Positions 18,981 through 27,769 of a DNA stretch of 64,000 nucleotides are shown piece by piece. The stretch comes from Chitinophaga pendula (lineage in GTDB: Bacteria; Bacteroidota; Bacteroidia; Chitinophagales; Chitinophagaceae). The stretch covers positions 4,836,001-4,900,000 of the forward strand of contig NZ_CP077769.1 in the NCBI RefSeq assembly GCF_020386615.1. Direction: 5' to 3'. The translations under genes and the position numbers were made by a program. The notes beneath the pieces were generated by a model, which was not told the origin of the DNA, did no database searches, and was given only the letters and a program-made list of their open reading frames with translations. Position 1 is the first letter of the stretch. Each line of letters opens with the position of its first letter.

Positions 18981-20324
18981 ATGAAAAAATTACTCATGCT
19001 GGGCGCAATGGCCTTTTCATGCCTGCAACCCGGTATTGCGCAGCAAAAGACCCGTCCGGAGGAGATCAAAGAAAAAATGCAGTGGTTTGCCGATGCCAAA
19101 CTGGGTATCTTCATCCACTGGGGCATCTATGCAGTCAAAGGCGTCGATGAATCCTGGTCTTTCCACAATGGAAAAATCTCCTACAAGGATTACATGCAAC
19201 AGCTGAAAGGCTTCACAGCCAGTAAGTACGATCCGCAGCAATGGGCCGACCTTATCCAGGCTTCGGGGGCCAAATATGCCGTGATGACCACCAAACACCA
19301 CGATGGCGTCGCCCTCTGGGATACCAAGTACAGCAAACTGGACGTCGTGAACAGCACCCCTGCAAAAAAAGATGTGCTCACCCCCCTGTTTGCCGCCTTA
19401 CGTAAAAATGGCATCAAATGCGGCGCCTACTTCTCCCTGCTGGACTGGAGCCATCCCGACTATCCCGGGTTCCTGAAAGATAGCAGCCGCTACAGCCTAA
19501 AAGATAACCCTGCCAAATGGGCCAAATTCCTACAGTTCAACTTTGGACAGCTCACAGAACTAAGTACCCAGTTCAATCCGGACCTGTGGTGGTTTGACGG
19601 CGACTGGGAACATAGCGCTGCCGAATGGAAAGCCGAAGATGTCAGAAAACTGCTGACCGATCGCAATCCCAATACCATCATCAACGGTCGCCTGCAAGGG
19701 TATGGCGACTACGATACCCCAGAACAGAACTTCCCGGTTACCAGACCCAAATACCACTGGTGGGAGCTCTGTATGACCATCAACAATAACTGGGGCTACC
19801 AGCCTCAAGATACCGCCTGGAAAACACCTTATGAGGTCATCACCATCTTCGCAGATGCCATCAGCAATGGCGGCAACCTGCTGCTGGACATAGGCCCGAA
19901 AGAAGATGGTACCATCCCGGAACAACAAGTACAAGTACTACAGGAACTGGGCAACTGGAATAAAAAACATGCTGCCGCCATATTCAATACGGTAGCAGGC
20001 CTACCACAAGGCCACTTCTATGGTCCTACCACCCTCTCCAAAGATAGCACCACCCTGTACTTGTTCCTCCCTGGTAAAGTGAGCGGACAGGTAGTAGTAA
20101 AAGGACTGAGCAATAAGATAGAACAGATCAGCGTAGTAGGCGAAGGCAGCTCCCTGACACACAAAATAGTAGGAAAGATATCCTGGAGCGCCGTACCCGG
20201 CCTGGTATACATCGACGTACCCGCCCATGTGCAGGACAAATACATGACCGTGCTGGCACTCAAACTGGATAAACGATTAAAACTATACCGTGGCCAGGGA
20301 GGATTCCTTACCAACGACAACTAA
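18981..20324 (+). CDS. GH29 family alpha-L-fucosidase, exported
   Basis: A 447-residue retaining fucosidase from the start MKKLLMLGAMAFS, which gives a proper signal peptide (cleavage near GIAQQ). GIFIHWGIYAV and YAVMTTKHHDGVALWDT are GH29 signatures. DLWWFDGDWE contains Asp206 in the position of the catalytic nucleophile. The barrel is followed by a beta-rich C-terminal domain. It begins an operon with GH20 (39-bp gap to the GH20 start used here). The first in-frame ATG lies 11 codons upstream and would bury the signal peptide. Confidence 0.93.
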   Translation: MKKLLMLGAMAFSCLQPGIAQQKTRPEEIKEKMQWFADAKLGIFIHWGIYAVKGVDESWSFHNGKISYKDYMQQLKGFTASKYDPQQWADLIQASGAKYAVMTTKHHDGVALWDTKYSKLDVVNSTPAKKDVLTPLFAALRKNGIKCGAYFSLLDWSHPDYPGFLKDSSRYSLKDNPAKWAKFLQFNFGQLTELSTQFNPDLWWFDGDWEHSAAEWKAEDVRKLLTDRNPNTIINGRLQGYGDYDTPEQNFPVTRPKYHWWELCMTINNNWGYQPQDTAWKTPYEVITIFADAISNGGNLLLDIGPKEDGTIPEQQVQVLQELGNWNKKHAAAIFNTVAGLPQGHFYGPTTLSKDSTTLYLFLPGKVSGQVVVKGLSNKIEQISVVGEGSSLTHKIVGKISWSAVPGLVYIDVPAHVQDKYMTVLALKLDKRLKLYRGQGGFLTNDN

Positions 20325-20363
20325 TCAACCAAAATAAGATCCTTACACTTTTATATGCATGCC

Positions 20364-22646
20364 ATGAAAAAAGTACTACTGGCCCTAGGGCTGCTGTTAC
20401 AGCTTCATATCGGCACCCTGTATGCACAGGATAAAGCTGTTATTACCCCCTTATCTGTAATACCAGCACCCGCTGATATGAAAGCACTGCCAGGCTCTTT
20501 CACATTACAGCAAGGCACCTTGTATGTCGCTCAGAGTAAAGCCGCAGCCAACACCATGTCGCTGTTCAGGGATTTCCTGCAACACAACTATGGCATTGCC
20601 CTGAAAGATGGTAGCGCAGACAAGCGCCTTCCTGCCATCAATTTTCAGGAAAGCAATAAGCTGCCTGCGGAAGCCTATAAACTGGAAGTAAGTAAAGACA
20701 GAATATTGCTGGAAGGAGATGCTGCCGGATTGTTCTACGGATTACAAACACTGCAGCAGCTTTTACAAACGGGCAATAAAGGACAGGCAAAGGTACCGGC
20801 AGTAAGTATCAGCGATCAGCCCAGGTTCGCCTACCGAGGGGTGATGCTCGATGTGAGCCGCTACTTCTTCCCGGTAAGTTACATAAAACACCACCTGGAT
20901 ATGATGGCCCAATACAAGTTCAACCGTCTGCACTGGCACCTTACTGATGACCAGGGATGGCGTATTCCCATCAACAAATATCCCCGTCTGGCCACTGTTG
21001 CATCTCAACGCAAAGGGACGATCGTAGGCCATCTGGGGAAAAATAATACGCTGGATGGCAAACCTCACGGTGGTTACTATACGCATGAGGAAGTGAAAGA
21101 TATCGTACAGTATGCAGCTGCCCGCCATATTACCGTTATACCGGAGATAGAAATGCCTGGGCATGCACAAGCAGCACTAACAGCCTATCCTAACCTGGGA
21201 TGTACCGGCGGCCCTTATGAAGTAAGCACCAAATGGGGAGTACACAAAGAAGTATTCTGTGCAGGTAACGATAGCGTATTCACCTTCCTGGAAGAGGTGC
21301 TGACAGAGATACTGCCGCTGTTCCCCAGCAAGTATATACACATAGGCGGAGATGAATGTCCCAAAGATCGCTGGAAAGAATGCCCCAAATGTCAACAGCG
21401 GATGAAGGCACTGGGCCTCAAAGACGAACACGCTTTGCAAAGTTATTTCATCCAGCGTATCGAGAAATTCCTGAACAGCAAAGGCCGGCAGATCATAGGT
21501 TGGGATGAGATACTGGAAGGTGGCCTGGCACCCAATGCCACGGTAATGAGCTGGAGAGGAGAAGCAGGTGGTATTGCCGCGGCTAAAGAAAAACATGATG
21601 TCATCATGACACCTAATACTTACCTCTATCTTGATTACGGACAAGGTATCCCGGCCACAGAACCGCTCAACATAGGTGGATACCTGCCACTGCAGGTAGT
21701 ATACAACTATGAACCTTATCCGGCTACACTGACGAAAGAAGAACAGCCCTATATCAAAGGCGTGCAGGGCAACCTCTGGACGGAATATATCCCCGAAGGG
21801 AACCAGGCAGACTACATGCTCTATCCACGTGCACTGGCGTTAGCTGAGATCACCTGGTCGCCTGCCAGCAAAAAGAACTACACCGACTTCCTGCAGCGCC
21901 TGCAGGCACAGCTGGCCCATATGGACAAGACGGGTGTGAATTTCCGCATACCCGAACCTGCCGGGTTGGACAACCTGGTCACTACGGCCGCCCAGGCTAC
22001 GATGCCCTTACAACCTATGGTCGCCGGGGCTAAAATGTACTATACGACCGACGGTACTATTCCGACCACTGCTAGCCAGTTGTATACGCAGCCTATCCGC
22101 CTGGACCTCACTTCCGGCCAGCCGGTAGTAGTGAAATGTATCACCGTTACAAGCAGCGGACGCCAGAGTGCGACCTACAGTGCTACCGCTATCCGCCGGG
22201 AATACAAAGCATCCGTCACCACTACTCCTGTCAACAAAGGGCTGCGTTTTGCCGCTTATTTCAAACCGGTAGAAAAAGCCGCGCTGATCTCCGGCACACC
22301 TGACAGTACAGGTATACTGCCAACTCCAGATATCCGCCCTTTCAGCTCGCGCAATGAGTATGCGGTGGTGTACGAAGGCTATATCAATATCCCTTCGGAT
22401 GGCCTCTACGACCTGGGATTGACTAGCGACGACGGCGCTTTGCTTTATATCGATGATGAACTGCTGATTGACAATGACGGCGAACATGCTCCGTCAGAAA
22501 AGAAGACCATAGTGCCTTTACGTAAAGGATTCCATAAAGTGCGGATACCCTACTTCAATGCTGGCGGCGGCGCCACTTTACAGTTGAGTGTGCAATTACA
22601 AGGCAAACAAACCATAAATTTGCGCAATGCATTTATGCATGAGTAA
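20364..22646 (+). CDS. GH20 beta-N-acetylhexosaminidase with PA14 domain, exported
   Basis: A 760-residue exported enzyme with signal peptide MKKVLLALGLLLQLHIGTLYAQ. A GH20b-like N-terminal domain (about 35-150) precedes the GH20 barrel, which has LHWHLTDDQGWRIPI, EIEMPGHAQAAL and HIGGDECPKDRW. Asp330-Glu331 is the catalytic pair of substrate-assisted GH20 enzymes. A short chitobiase C-terminal-like domain (YYTTDGTIPT) and a PA14-like carbohydrate-binding domain (about 620-760, with YDLGLTSDDGALLYIDD) follow. It would remove terminal GlcNAc/GalNAc, complementing the upstream fucosidase. Its end overlaps the next gene by 8 bp. Confidence 0.94.
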   Translation: MKKVLLALGLLLQLHIGTLYAQDKAVITPLSVIPAPADMKALPGSFTLQQGTLYVAQSKAAANTMSLFRDFLQHNYGIALKDGSADKRLPAINFQESNKLPAEAYKLEVSKDRILLEGDAAGLFYGLQTLQQLLQTGNKGQAKVPAVSISDQPRFAYRGVMLDVSRYFFPVSYIKHHLDMMAQYKFNRLHWHLTDDQGWRIPINKYPRLATVASQRKGTIVGHLGKNNTLDGKPHGGYYTHEEVKDIVQYAAARHITVIPEIEMPGHAQAALTAYPNLGCTGGPYEVSTKWGVHKEVFCAGNDSVFTFLEEVLTEILPLFPSKYIHIGGDECPKDRWKECPKCQQRMKALGLKDEHALQSYFIQRIEKFLNSKGRQIIGWDEILEGGLAPNATVMSWRGEAGGIAAAKEKHDVIMTPNTYLYLDYGQGIPATEPLNIGGYLPLQVVYNYEPYPATLTKEEQPYIKGVQGNLWTEYIPEGNQADYMLYPRALALAEITWSPASKKNYTDFLQRLQAQLAHMDKTGVNFRIPEPAGLDNLVTTAAQATMPLQPMVAGAKMYYTTDGTIPTTASQLYTQPIRLDLTSGQPVVVKCITVTSSGRQSATYSATAIRREYKASVTTTPVNKGLRFAAYFKPVEKAALISGTPDSTGILPTPDIRPFSSRNEYAVVYEGYINIPSDGLYDLGLTSDDGALLYIDDELLIDNDGEHAPSEKKTIVPLRKGFHKVRIPYFNAGGGATLQLSVQLQGKQTINLRNAFMHE

Positions 22647-23550
22647 ATCAATCGCCTTGTCCTTGCCCGCATATACGAACATTACATTACAATATTTTAC
22701 GCCTACATGGCTGCCCGGAACACTCCAGGCAGCCATGTTACGTTTAGACCTGCTGGATCCGGATATTTCCGGCAACAAGTGGTTCAAGCTCAGGTATAAC
22801 CTGGAGCTGGCAGCCGCCACCGCCAAGTCCACTATCCTTACTTTCGGTGGTGCTTATTCCAACCATATCGCCGCTACAGCCGTAGCCTGCCGGCAAGCCG
22901 GTATGAAAAGCATCGGTATCATACGCGGCGAAGCAGCACCGGTACTCAGTCATACGCTGATACAGGCACAGGCCAATGGCATGCAGCTGCAATTCGTCAG
23001 CCGGGAAGACTACCGCCGGAAGGAAATCTCCGACTGGCAAACGCTATTTCCGGAAGCTTATATCGTCCCGGAGGGCGGGCACAATGCTGCCGGAGCCAAA
23101 GGTTGCGAAGACATCCTTACCGTAACAGATACCCATCCCTTTACTCACATCATCTGCGCTTGTGGCACCGGCACTACCATGGCCGGCCTCATCAACAGTG
23201 CCACACCACATCAGGAAGTGCTGGGCTTTGCCACGTTAAAAGGAGCGCAATACCTCGAGCAGGCTGTCAGCGAACTGTTGCATGCAACCCCCTTACCAGT
23301 CTGGCAATTGCTGCATGATCATCACCTGGGTGGATATGCCCGTACCACACCGGATTTGATCGCCTTTATCAACGACTTTTACGCTGCTACACGTATTCCG
23401 CTGGATATCGTGTATACCGGCAAAATGCTGTATGGATGCCGCCAGGAAATAGCCAATGGCCGCTTCCCGGAAGGCAGCAAATTATTATTTATCCATTCAG
23501 GTGGCCTGCAAGGCAATCTTTCTTTGCCTCCCGGCGTTCTTTCCTTTTAG
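22639..23550 (+). CDS. PLP-dependent ACC deaminase / D-cysteine desulfhydrase family
   Basis: A 303-residue fold-type II PLP enzyme. SGNKWFKLRYNL contains the cofactor lysine, FGGAYSNHIAATA the substrate and phosphate-binding segment, and CGTGTTMAGL the glycine loop. The family includes 1-aminocyclopropane-1-carboxylate deaminases and D-cysteine desulfhydrases; most bacterial members act as desulfhydrases, so the ACC name should not be taken literally. The start MSKSIALSL overlaps GH20 by 8 bp; a start four codons upstream is also possible. Its presence in a glycosidase operon is unexplained. Confidence 0.85.
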   Translation: MSKSIALSLPAYTNITLQYFTPTWLPGTLQAAMLRLDLLDPDISGNKWFKLRYNLELAAATAKSTILTFGGAYSNHIAATAVACRQAGMKSIGIIRGEAAPVLSHTLIQAQANGMQLQFVSREDYRRKEISDWQTLFPEAYIVPEGGHNAAGAKGCEDILTVTDTHPFTHIICACGTGTTMAGLINSATPHQEVLGFATLKGAQYLEQAVSELLHATPLPVWQLLHDHHLGGYARTTPDLIAFINDFYAATRIPLDIVYTGKMLYGCRQEIANGRFPEGSKLLFIHSGGLQGNLSLPPGVLSF

Positions 23551-23589
23551 AGCATATAAAAACCGATTCCTTTATTGACAGGGGAATTG

Positions 23590-23597
23590 TATTTTTG
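23590..23597 (+). promoter_or_regulatory. Candidate -7 element upstream of the exported unknown
   Basis: TATTTTTG fits TAnnTTTG and lies 100 bp upstream of the ATG, after the stop of the deaminase-like gene. The only TTG upstream is too close for a standard -33 element. Confidence 0.35.
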
Positions 23598-23697
23598 TCA
23601 ACTTGAGAGCTACCGGTACTGCTCACGATATAACCATCAAAGCCATCTGAGAAGGCCGGTAATTGGATTTGGTAACTGGAAACTGGTATTCGGATTT

Positions 23698-24405
23698 ATG
23701 AAGCGTTTTTTAGCAGCTTTAGTCATAATAATAGCAACAGCATCGTCAGCAGCAGCACAGCAAGAATTCACACCGCCGGTACTGCCGGAATTTTCTGCTT
23801 TGATCAAGACCGGTAAGATACAGCTGGACTGGATATCCGGTTTTGTAGATGTAAGACAGATCGGTGTACAGCGTTCACTGGATAGTGTACTCAACTTCAA
23901 CACAATAGGTTATGCCGCCGCTCCCAATGAGTCCAGGAATGTCTATCTCGACAATAAGCCACTCCCCGGCACCAACTACTATCGCCTATTCGTCTTATTC
24001 AACAATGGCCGCTACTTATACAGCAAGACCATATTGGCTGTGCCAGACAGCACCATCAGCGCGACGCAGAAACTGACACTTTCTGATATCAAGGATGCTG
24101 TCGGTGCTAACAACAAAGACAAAGAACCAGAGAAGATAGCTTGGCGGCCTTCCAACTATATCTACACCACTGCCGACGGCAATGTGAATATCCGCCTGCC
24201 GGAAGCACCTCAAAAGAAATATACCATTAAATTCTACGAGCCCAACGGGGTGTTCCTCTTTGAAGTAGAAGAGGTAAAAGAACCTTTTATGATCCTGGAG
24301 AAGGCAATCTTCCTGCATTCCGGCTGGTTCAACTTCGAGCTATTCGAAGATGGCAAGCTCAAGGAAAAGTGGAGCCTTTTCATCCCCCTCAATTACCGTA
24401 CCTGA
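23698..24405 (+). CDS. Exported protein of unknown function
   Basis: A 235-residue protein starting MKRFLAALVIIIATASSAAAQQ, a clear signal peptide. The next 95 residues (FSALIKTGKIQLDWISG to YSKTILAV) look like a fibronectin type III-like beta-sandwich of the kind common in Bacteroidota secreted proteins. After a lysine/glutamate-rich linker, a second beta-rich region (about 160-235) has NVNIRLPEAPQKKYTIKFYE and HSGWFNFELFEDGKLKEKW. No catalytic motif was recognised. It overlaps the convergent amine oxidase gene by 13 bp at the stops. Confidence 0.7.
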   Translation: MKRFLAALVIIIATASSAAAQQEFTPPVLPEFSALIKTGKIQLDWISGFVDVRQIGVQRSLDSVLNFNTIGYAAAPNESRNVYLDNKPLPGTNYYRLFVLFNNGRYLYSKTILAVPDSTISATQKLTLSDIKDAVGANNKDKEPEKIAWRPSNYIYTTADGNVNIRLPEAPQKKYTIKFYEPNGVFLFEVEEVKEPFMILEKAIFLHSGWFNFELFEDGKLKEKWSLFIPLNYRT

Positions 24406-25712
24406 TAGTCTTTCCCTTTTACGATGGCTGCAATAGCTTTTGCTTCTCTGACACCGGAGTACCAGGCACCGTGCACATAAGCATGATGCTCTGCAATGGT
24501 GGCTTCGCCAGCAAAACGGATTTTGCCTAATGGCGTTGCCAGTGCTTCAAAATCACGGGTATCAGCTCCCGGGCGCATATGTGAATAAGCGCCACCTGCA
24601 AAAGGATCGCTGTACCAGCTTGTCTTTTGTATGCTTTTGAATATGATGTCCTGCCGGGGGAATAGCTGATGTAGCCGTTCCTGCCATTCCCGTTGTATCT
24701 GGTCGATGGGAATATGCTCTTGCGCAATGGCAGCTGCACCTACTGTCAACGCCACCAGGATAGGTTGCCTGGTAGCGGGTTTGTAATTGACCAGCAACTG
24801 GCAGTCAGCCGCCCGGCTGGCTATCTGGTACCAAAAGGGCTTAGTGGTGTGCCAGAACGTCTGCTCAAAATGCATCACCACCTTGTTCATGATGCCCATC
24901 CCTATACGTTGCATGGCGGCTTTAGCAGCGGCCGGTAACGCCGGAGAAAAACGGATCGCTCCTTTCTGCAATATAGACAGCGGCACCGTGACGACCACAA
25001 AATCTCCTTCGAATACCTGCGTATCTGTTTGAACCTTTACTCCTGCCGGTGTGTCAATGACTTCCCGCACCGGCTGGTTGTACAATAAAGGGATATCCTG
25101 CAGCAAATGGTCTATTAGCTGCTGGTACCCTCCTTTCACCAACAGGTTATCGTCGTCTGTAAAGGTAGACGCGTCCAGATATGCCCGGGCGGAGATATCA
25201 TGCAGACTGCATCCCATTTCATTTTCTAGATCGGCACAGAGGTAAGCATATATTTCTTGTTGGATGGGGGAGAAATATGTGTCTTTCAGCACCTCATCCA
25301 GGGCTGCCTGGAAAGAGCAATCAGTGGCGATACTATGGTAGTGCTTGCCAGCAGCCTGGATGGCCTGTTCAAACTTGCGGGCTACCGGTGTTATCTGCCG
25401 TTGGGAAATACGGGTGCCATCGTTGCGGTATACGCCGATTTGCTGGTAGTCCGTATTGACGAGTGGGATGTTTAATAGGGTAGCCAGCTTTGTAAGAGGA
25501 TTGCGGCTGGCTTCGTGTATCCAGGCGGCGCCCAGATCGATAGGCGTATCGAGGGAAAGAGCCGTGTGTATCCTGCCGCCGGAACGATCTCTGGCTTCGA
25601 TCACGGTCACTTCAAATCCCATCTGCCGCAGATGATAGGCCGCAGCGGCGCCAGCCATCCCCGCACCGATGATCAGTATTTTCACCGGGCGCGATGGTAC
25701 ATGGCAGCTCAT
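24393..25712 (-). CDS. Flavin monoamine oxidase family protein
   Basis: A 439-residue FAD enzyme of the amine oxidase superfamily. ILIIGAGMAGAAAAYHLRQM near residue 12 is the ADP-binding motif, followed by VIEARDRSGGRIHT, the family's GG-doublet motif. Near the C-terminus, DPFAGGAYSHMRPG and KIRFAGEATIAEHHAYVHGA close the FAD site. No signal peptide. It would oxidise a primary or polyamine, substrate unknown. Its start overlaps the stop of lipB by 4 bp (ATGA), so the two are translated as a coupled pair. Confidence 0.88.
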   Translation of the reverse strand: MSCHVPSRPVKILIIGAGMAGAAAAYHLRQMGFEVTVIEARDRSGGRIHTALSLDTPIDLGAAWIHEASRNPLTKLATLLNIPLVNTDYQQIGVYRNDGTRISQRQITPVARKFEQAIQAAGKHYHSIATDCSFQAALDEVLKDTYFSPIQQEIYAYLCADLENEMGCSLHDISARAYLDASTFTDDDNLLVKGGYQQLIDHLLQDIPLLYNQPVREVIDTPAGVKVQTDTQVFEGDFVVVTVPLSILQKGAIRFSPALPAAAKAAMQRIGMGIMNKVVMHFEQTFWHTTKPFWYQIASRAADCQLLVNYKPATRQPILVALTVGAAAIAQEHIPIDQIQREWQERLHQLFPRQDIIFKSIQKTSWYSDPFAGGAYSHMRPGADTRDFEALATPLGKIRFAGEATIAEHHAYVHGAWYSGVREAKAIAAIVKGKDYQVR

Positions 25713-26419
25713 TCTCCTAATATCAATTCTGCATCGAACACATCAGCGAAGTGCTTGAGCAGAGCATGTTTTACCAGTGTCACCGGCACTTCCCGCCCCA
25801 TTTCCCGGTGCATGGAAGCCACCTTTTTATTCTCAATACCACAAGGGATGATATGATTAAAGTATTGGAGGTCGGTATTTACATTCAACGCAAAACCATG
25901 CATAGTGACCCAACGGCTGCAGCGTACACCCATAGCGCAAATCTTTCGCGCTTTACTGATATCATCGGGATCTAACCATACACCTGTTTCACCTGCAGAA
26001 CGGCCTGCATTGATCTCAAATTCAGCGAGTGTACGGATAATCACTTCTTCCAGGGAACGTAGGTATTTGCCGATGTCTGTGAAAAAACGTTCCAGGTCCA
26101 GTATCGGGTAGCCAACGATCTGCCCCGGTCCATGGAAGGTAATATCTCCTCCCCTGTTAGTAGGTGCGAAAGCAATGCCTTTCTCCTGCATTTCTTCCTC
26201 GCTGATCAACAGGTTCTTCATCTTTCCGCTCTTACCAATGGTATATACCGGCGGATGTTCGCACAACAACAGGTGATGTGTAGTCTCTGCCGGGCCGCCA
26301 GCGGCTGCTACCTTCAACTGTATGTTTTGTTGCAGCAGTCGCTCCTGGTACTCCCAGGCCGCCTGATATGCTACGATTCCCAGATCATCGGTATGGATCA
26401 GCTGTTTTACGTTGTTCAT
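25709..26419 (-). CDS. lipB: Octanoyl-[ACP]:protein N-octanoyltransferase
   Basis: A 236-residue enzyme that moves the octanoyl chain from acyl carrier protein to lipoyl domains, the first step of lipoate assembly. The conserved block RGGDITFHGPGQIVGYPI (about 89-106) is the LipB signature. Lys159 in ARKICAMG and Cys193 in IIPCGI are the expected catalytic lysine and acyl-cysteine. Length is usual. A promoter-like element lies 31 bp upstream of the start. Confidence 0.95.
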   Translation of the reverse strand: MNNVKQLIHTDDLGIVAYQAAWEYQERLLQQNIQLKVAAAGGPAETTHHLLLCEHPPVYTIGKSGKMKNLLISEEEMQEKGIAFAPTNRGGDITFHGPGQIVGYPILDLERFFTDIGKYLRSLEEVIIRTLAEFEINAGRSAGETGVWLDPDDISKARKICAMGVRCSRWVTMHGFALNVNTDLQYFNHIIPCGIENKKVASMHREMGREVPVTLVKHALLKHFADVFDAELILGE

Positions 26420-26449
26420 AACTTCTGCTAGCCGTTCTTATAGCGCCTG

Positions 26450-26457
26450 CAAAGTTA
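26450..26457 (-). promoter_or_regulatory. Candidate -7 element for lipB
   Basis: TAACTTTG on the minus strand matches TAnnTTTG exactly and would start transcription about 24 bp before the lipB ATG. No clear -33 TTTG was found. Confidence 0.45.
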
Positions 26458-26605
26458 CCATATATATTCCTGAAATCATACGTTTTAGCTCGACAGCATT
26501 GGAAATGAGCTAGAATCAGATATCAAAAGATAGCTATACATATGTGCTAACCGGTTGATTCTCTGTATGTCCTTGTTCATTTACTGCTAATCCGTCGATC
26601 CTGAT

Positions 26606-26613
26606 TATCTTTG
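26606..26613 (+). promoter_or_regulatory. Candidate -7 element for rluD
   Basis: TATCTTTG matches TAnnTTTG exactly and ends 20 bp before the rluD ATG. The -33 region has only a partial match (TTTACTG). Confidence 0.45.
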
Positions 26614-26633
26614 CAAAAAATTTAACATAACAC

Positions 26634-27695
26634 ATGTCGGAAGAATTGCTGGAACTGGAAGATGAGTTAGAAAACGGCGAAGGCAGCGAGGAGCTGTATG
26701 AAAGGGTCAACCTGGTAGTGGATAAAGGACAAGAGCCACTGCGGGTGGACAAGTTCCTCATGAACCGGATAGAAGGCGCTACGCGCAATAAAATACAACA
26801 GGCCATCGACGCGGAAATGGTACTTATCAACGAGAAACCTATCAAGGCTAACTACAAGGTAAGACCAGGAGACCGTATCGTCGTATATTCCAACAAAAGC
26901 CCGGAGAGCACAGAAGTGATCCCCGAAGAGATGGAGCTGCCCATCGTATACGAAGATGAAGACATACTCATCATCGATAAACCCGCCGGGATGGTCGTAC
27001 ATCCGGGTTGTGGCAACTACACCGGTACACTGGTGAATGGCCTCGCCTGGTACCTCGGCGATAAGAACCTCGCCGAGCCTGCTATGCCTCGTTTCGGGCT
27101 GGTGCACCGCATCGACAAAAATACCAGTGGACTACTCGTGGTAGCCAAGTCAGAGAAGGCCATGACCGACCTCGCCAAACAATTCTTCGATCACACCGTA
27201 CAACGCCGGTATATAGCCCTGGCATGGGGTGACTTTGAAGAAGAAGATGGTACTGTCATAGCACACGTCGGCCGTCATCAGCGGTTCCGTAAGATCATGG
27301 ATGCCTATCCCGATGGGGAATACGGCAAAGAAGCGATCACACACTATAAAGTGCTGGAACGTTTCAACTATGTTACACTCATAGAATGTCGCCTGGAAAC
27401 CGGCCGTACACACCAGATCAGGGTACATATGCAACATATCGGCCACTCCCTGTTCAACGATGACACCTATGGTGGTAACCGCATCGTGAAAGGAACCGTA
27501 TTTGCGAAATACAAACAGTTTGTGGAAAACTGTTTTGAGATCATGCCACGGCATGCCCTGCACGCACGTACATTAGGATTTATACATCCCCGTACCCGGC
27601 AGCCGGTACATTTTGAAAGTCCGCTACCGCAAGATTTCGTAACCGTATTGGAGAAATGGAAACGGTATGTGACGGCAAGACCATTGAACGATTAA
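26634..27695 (+). CDS. rluD: RluD-type 23S rRNA pseudouridine synthase
   Basis: A 353-residue RluA-family pseudouridine synthase. A 35-residue acidic tail leads into an S4 RNA-binding domain (LRVDKFLMNRIEGATRNKIQ, about 36-90). The catalytic domain has DKPAGMVVHPG and HRIDKNTSGLLVVAKS, where Asp161 is the catalytic aspartate. HQIRVHMQHIGHSLFNDDTYGG is the third family motif. By analogy it modifies uridines of 23S rRNA; RluD is the best match among RluA/C/D, though paralogue assignment is less certain than the family. A strong terminator follows. Confidence 0.9.
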   Translation: MSEELLELEDELENGEGSEELYERVNLVVDKGQEPLRVDKFLMNRIEGATRNKIQQAIDAEMVLINEKPIKANYKVRPGDRIVVYSNKSPESTEVIPEEMELPIVYEDEDILIIDKPAGMVVHPGCGNYTGTLVNGLAWYLGDKNLAEPAMPRFGLVHRIDKNTSGLLVVAKSEKAMTDLAKQFFDHTVQRRYIALAWGDFEEEDGTVIAHVGRHQRFRKIMDAYPDGEYGKEAITHYKVLERFNYVTLIECRLETGRTHQIRVHMQHIGHSLFNDDTYGGNRIVKGTVFAKYKQFVENCFEIMPRHALHARTLGFIHPRTRQPVHFESPLPQDFVTVLEKWKRYVTARPLND

Positions 27696-27718
27696 TATCT
27701 TCATATTCGTATATGCGG

Positions 27719-27750
27719 AAACGGCAGCTGATGATCAGCTGCCGTTTTTA
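27719..27750 (+). terminator. Terminator of rluD
   Basis: AAACGGCAGCT pairs with AGCTGCCGTTT across the loop GATGATC, followed by TTTTTA. It begins 24 bp after the rluD stop and lies between convergent genes. Confidence 0.88.
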
Positions 27751-27769
27751 TTTAATGCAATTATTCCTC

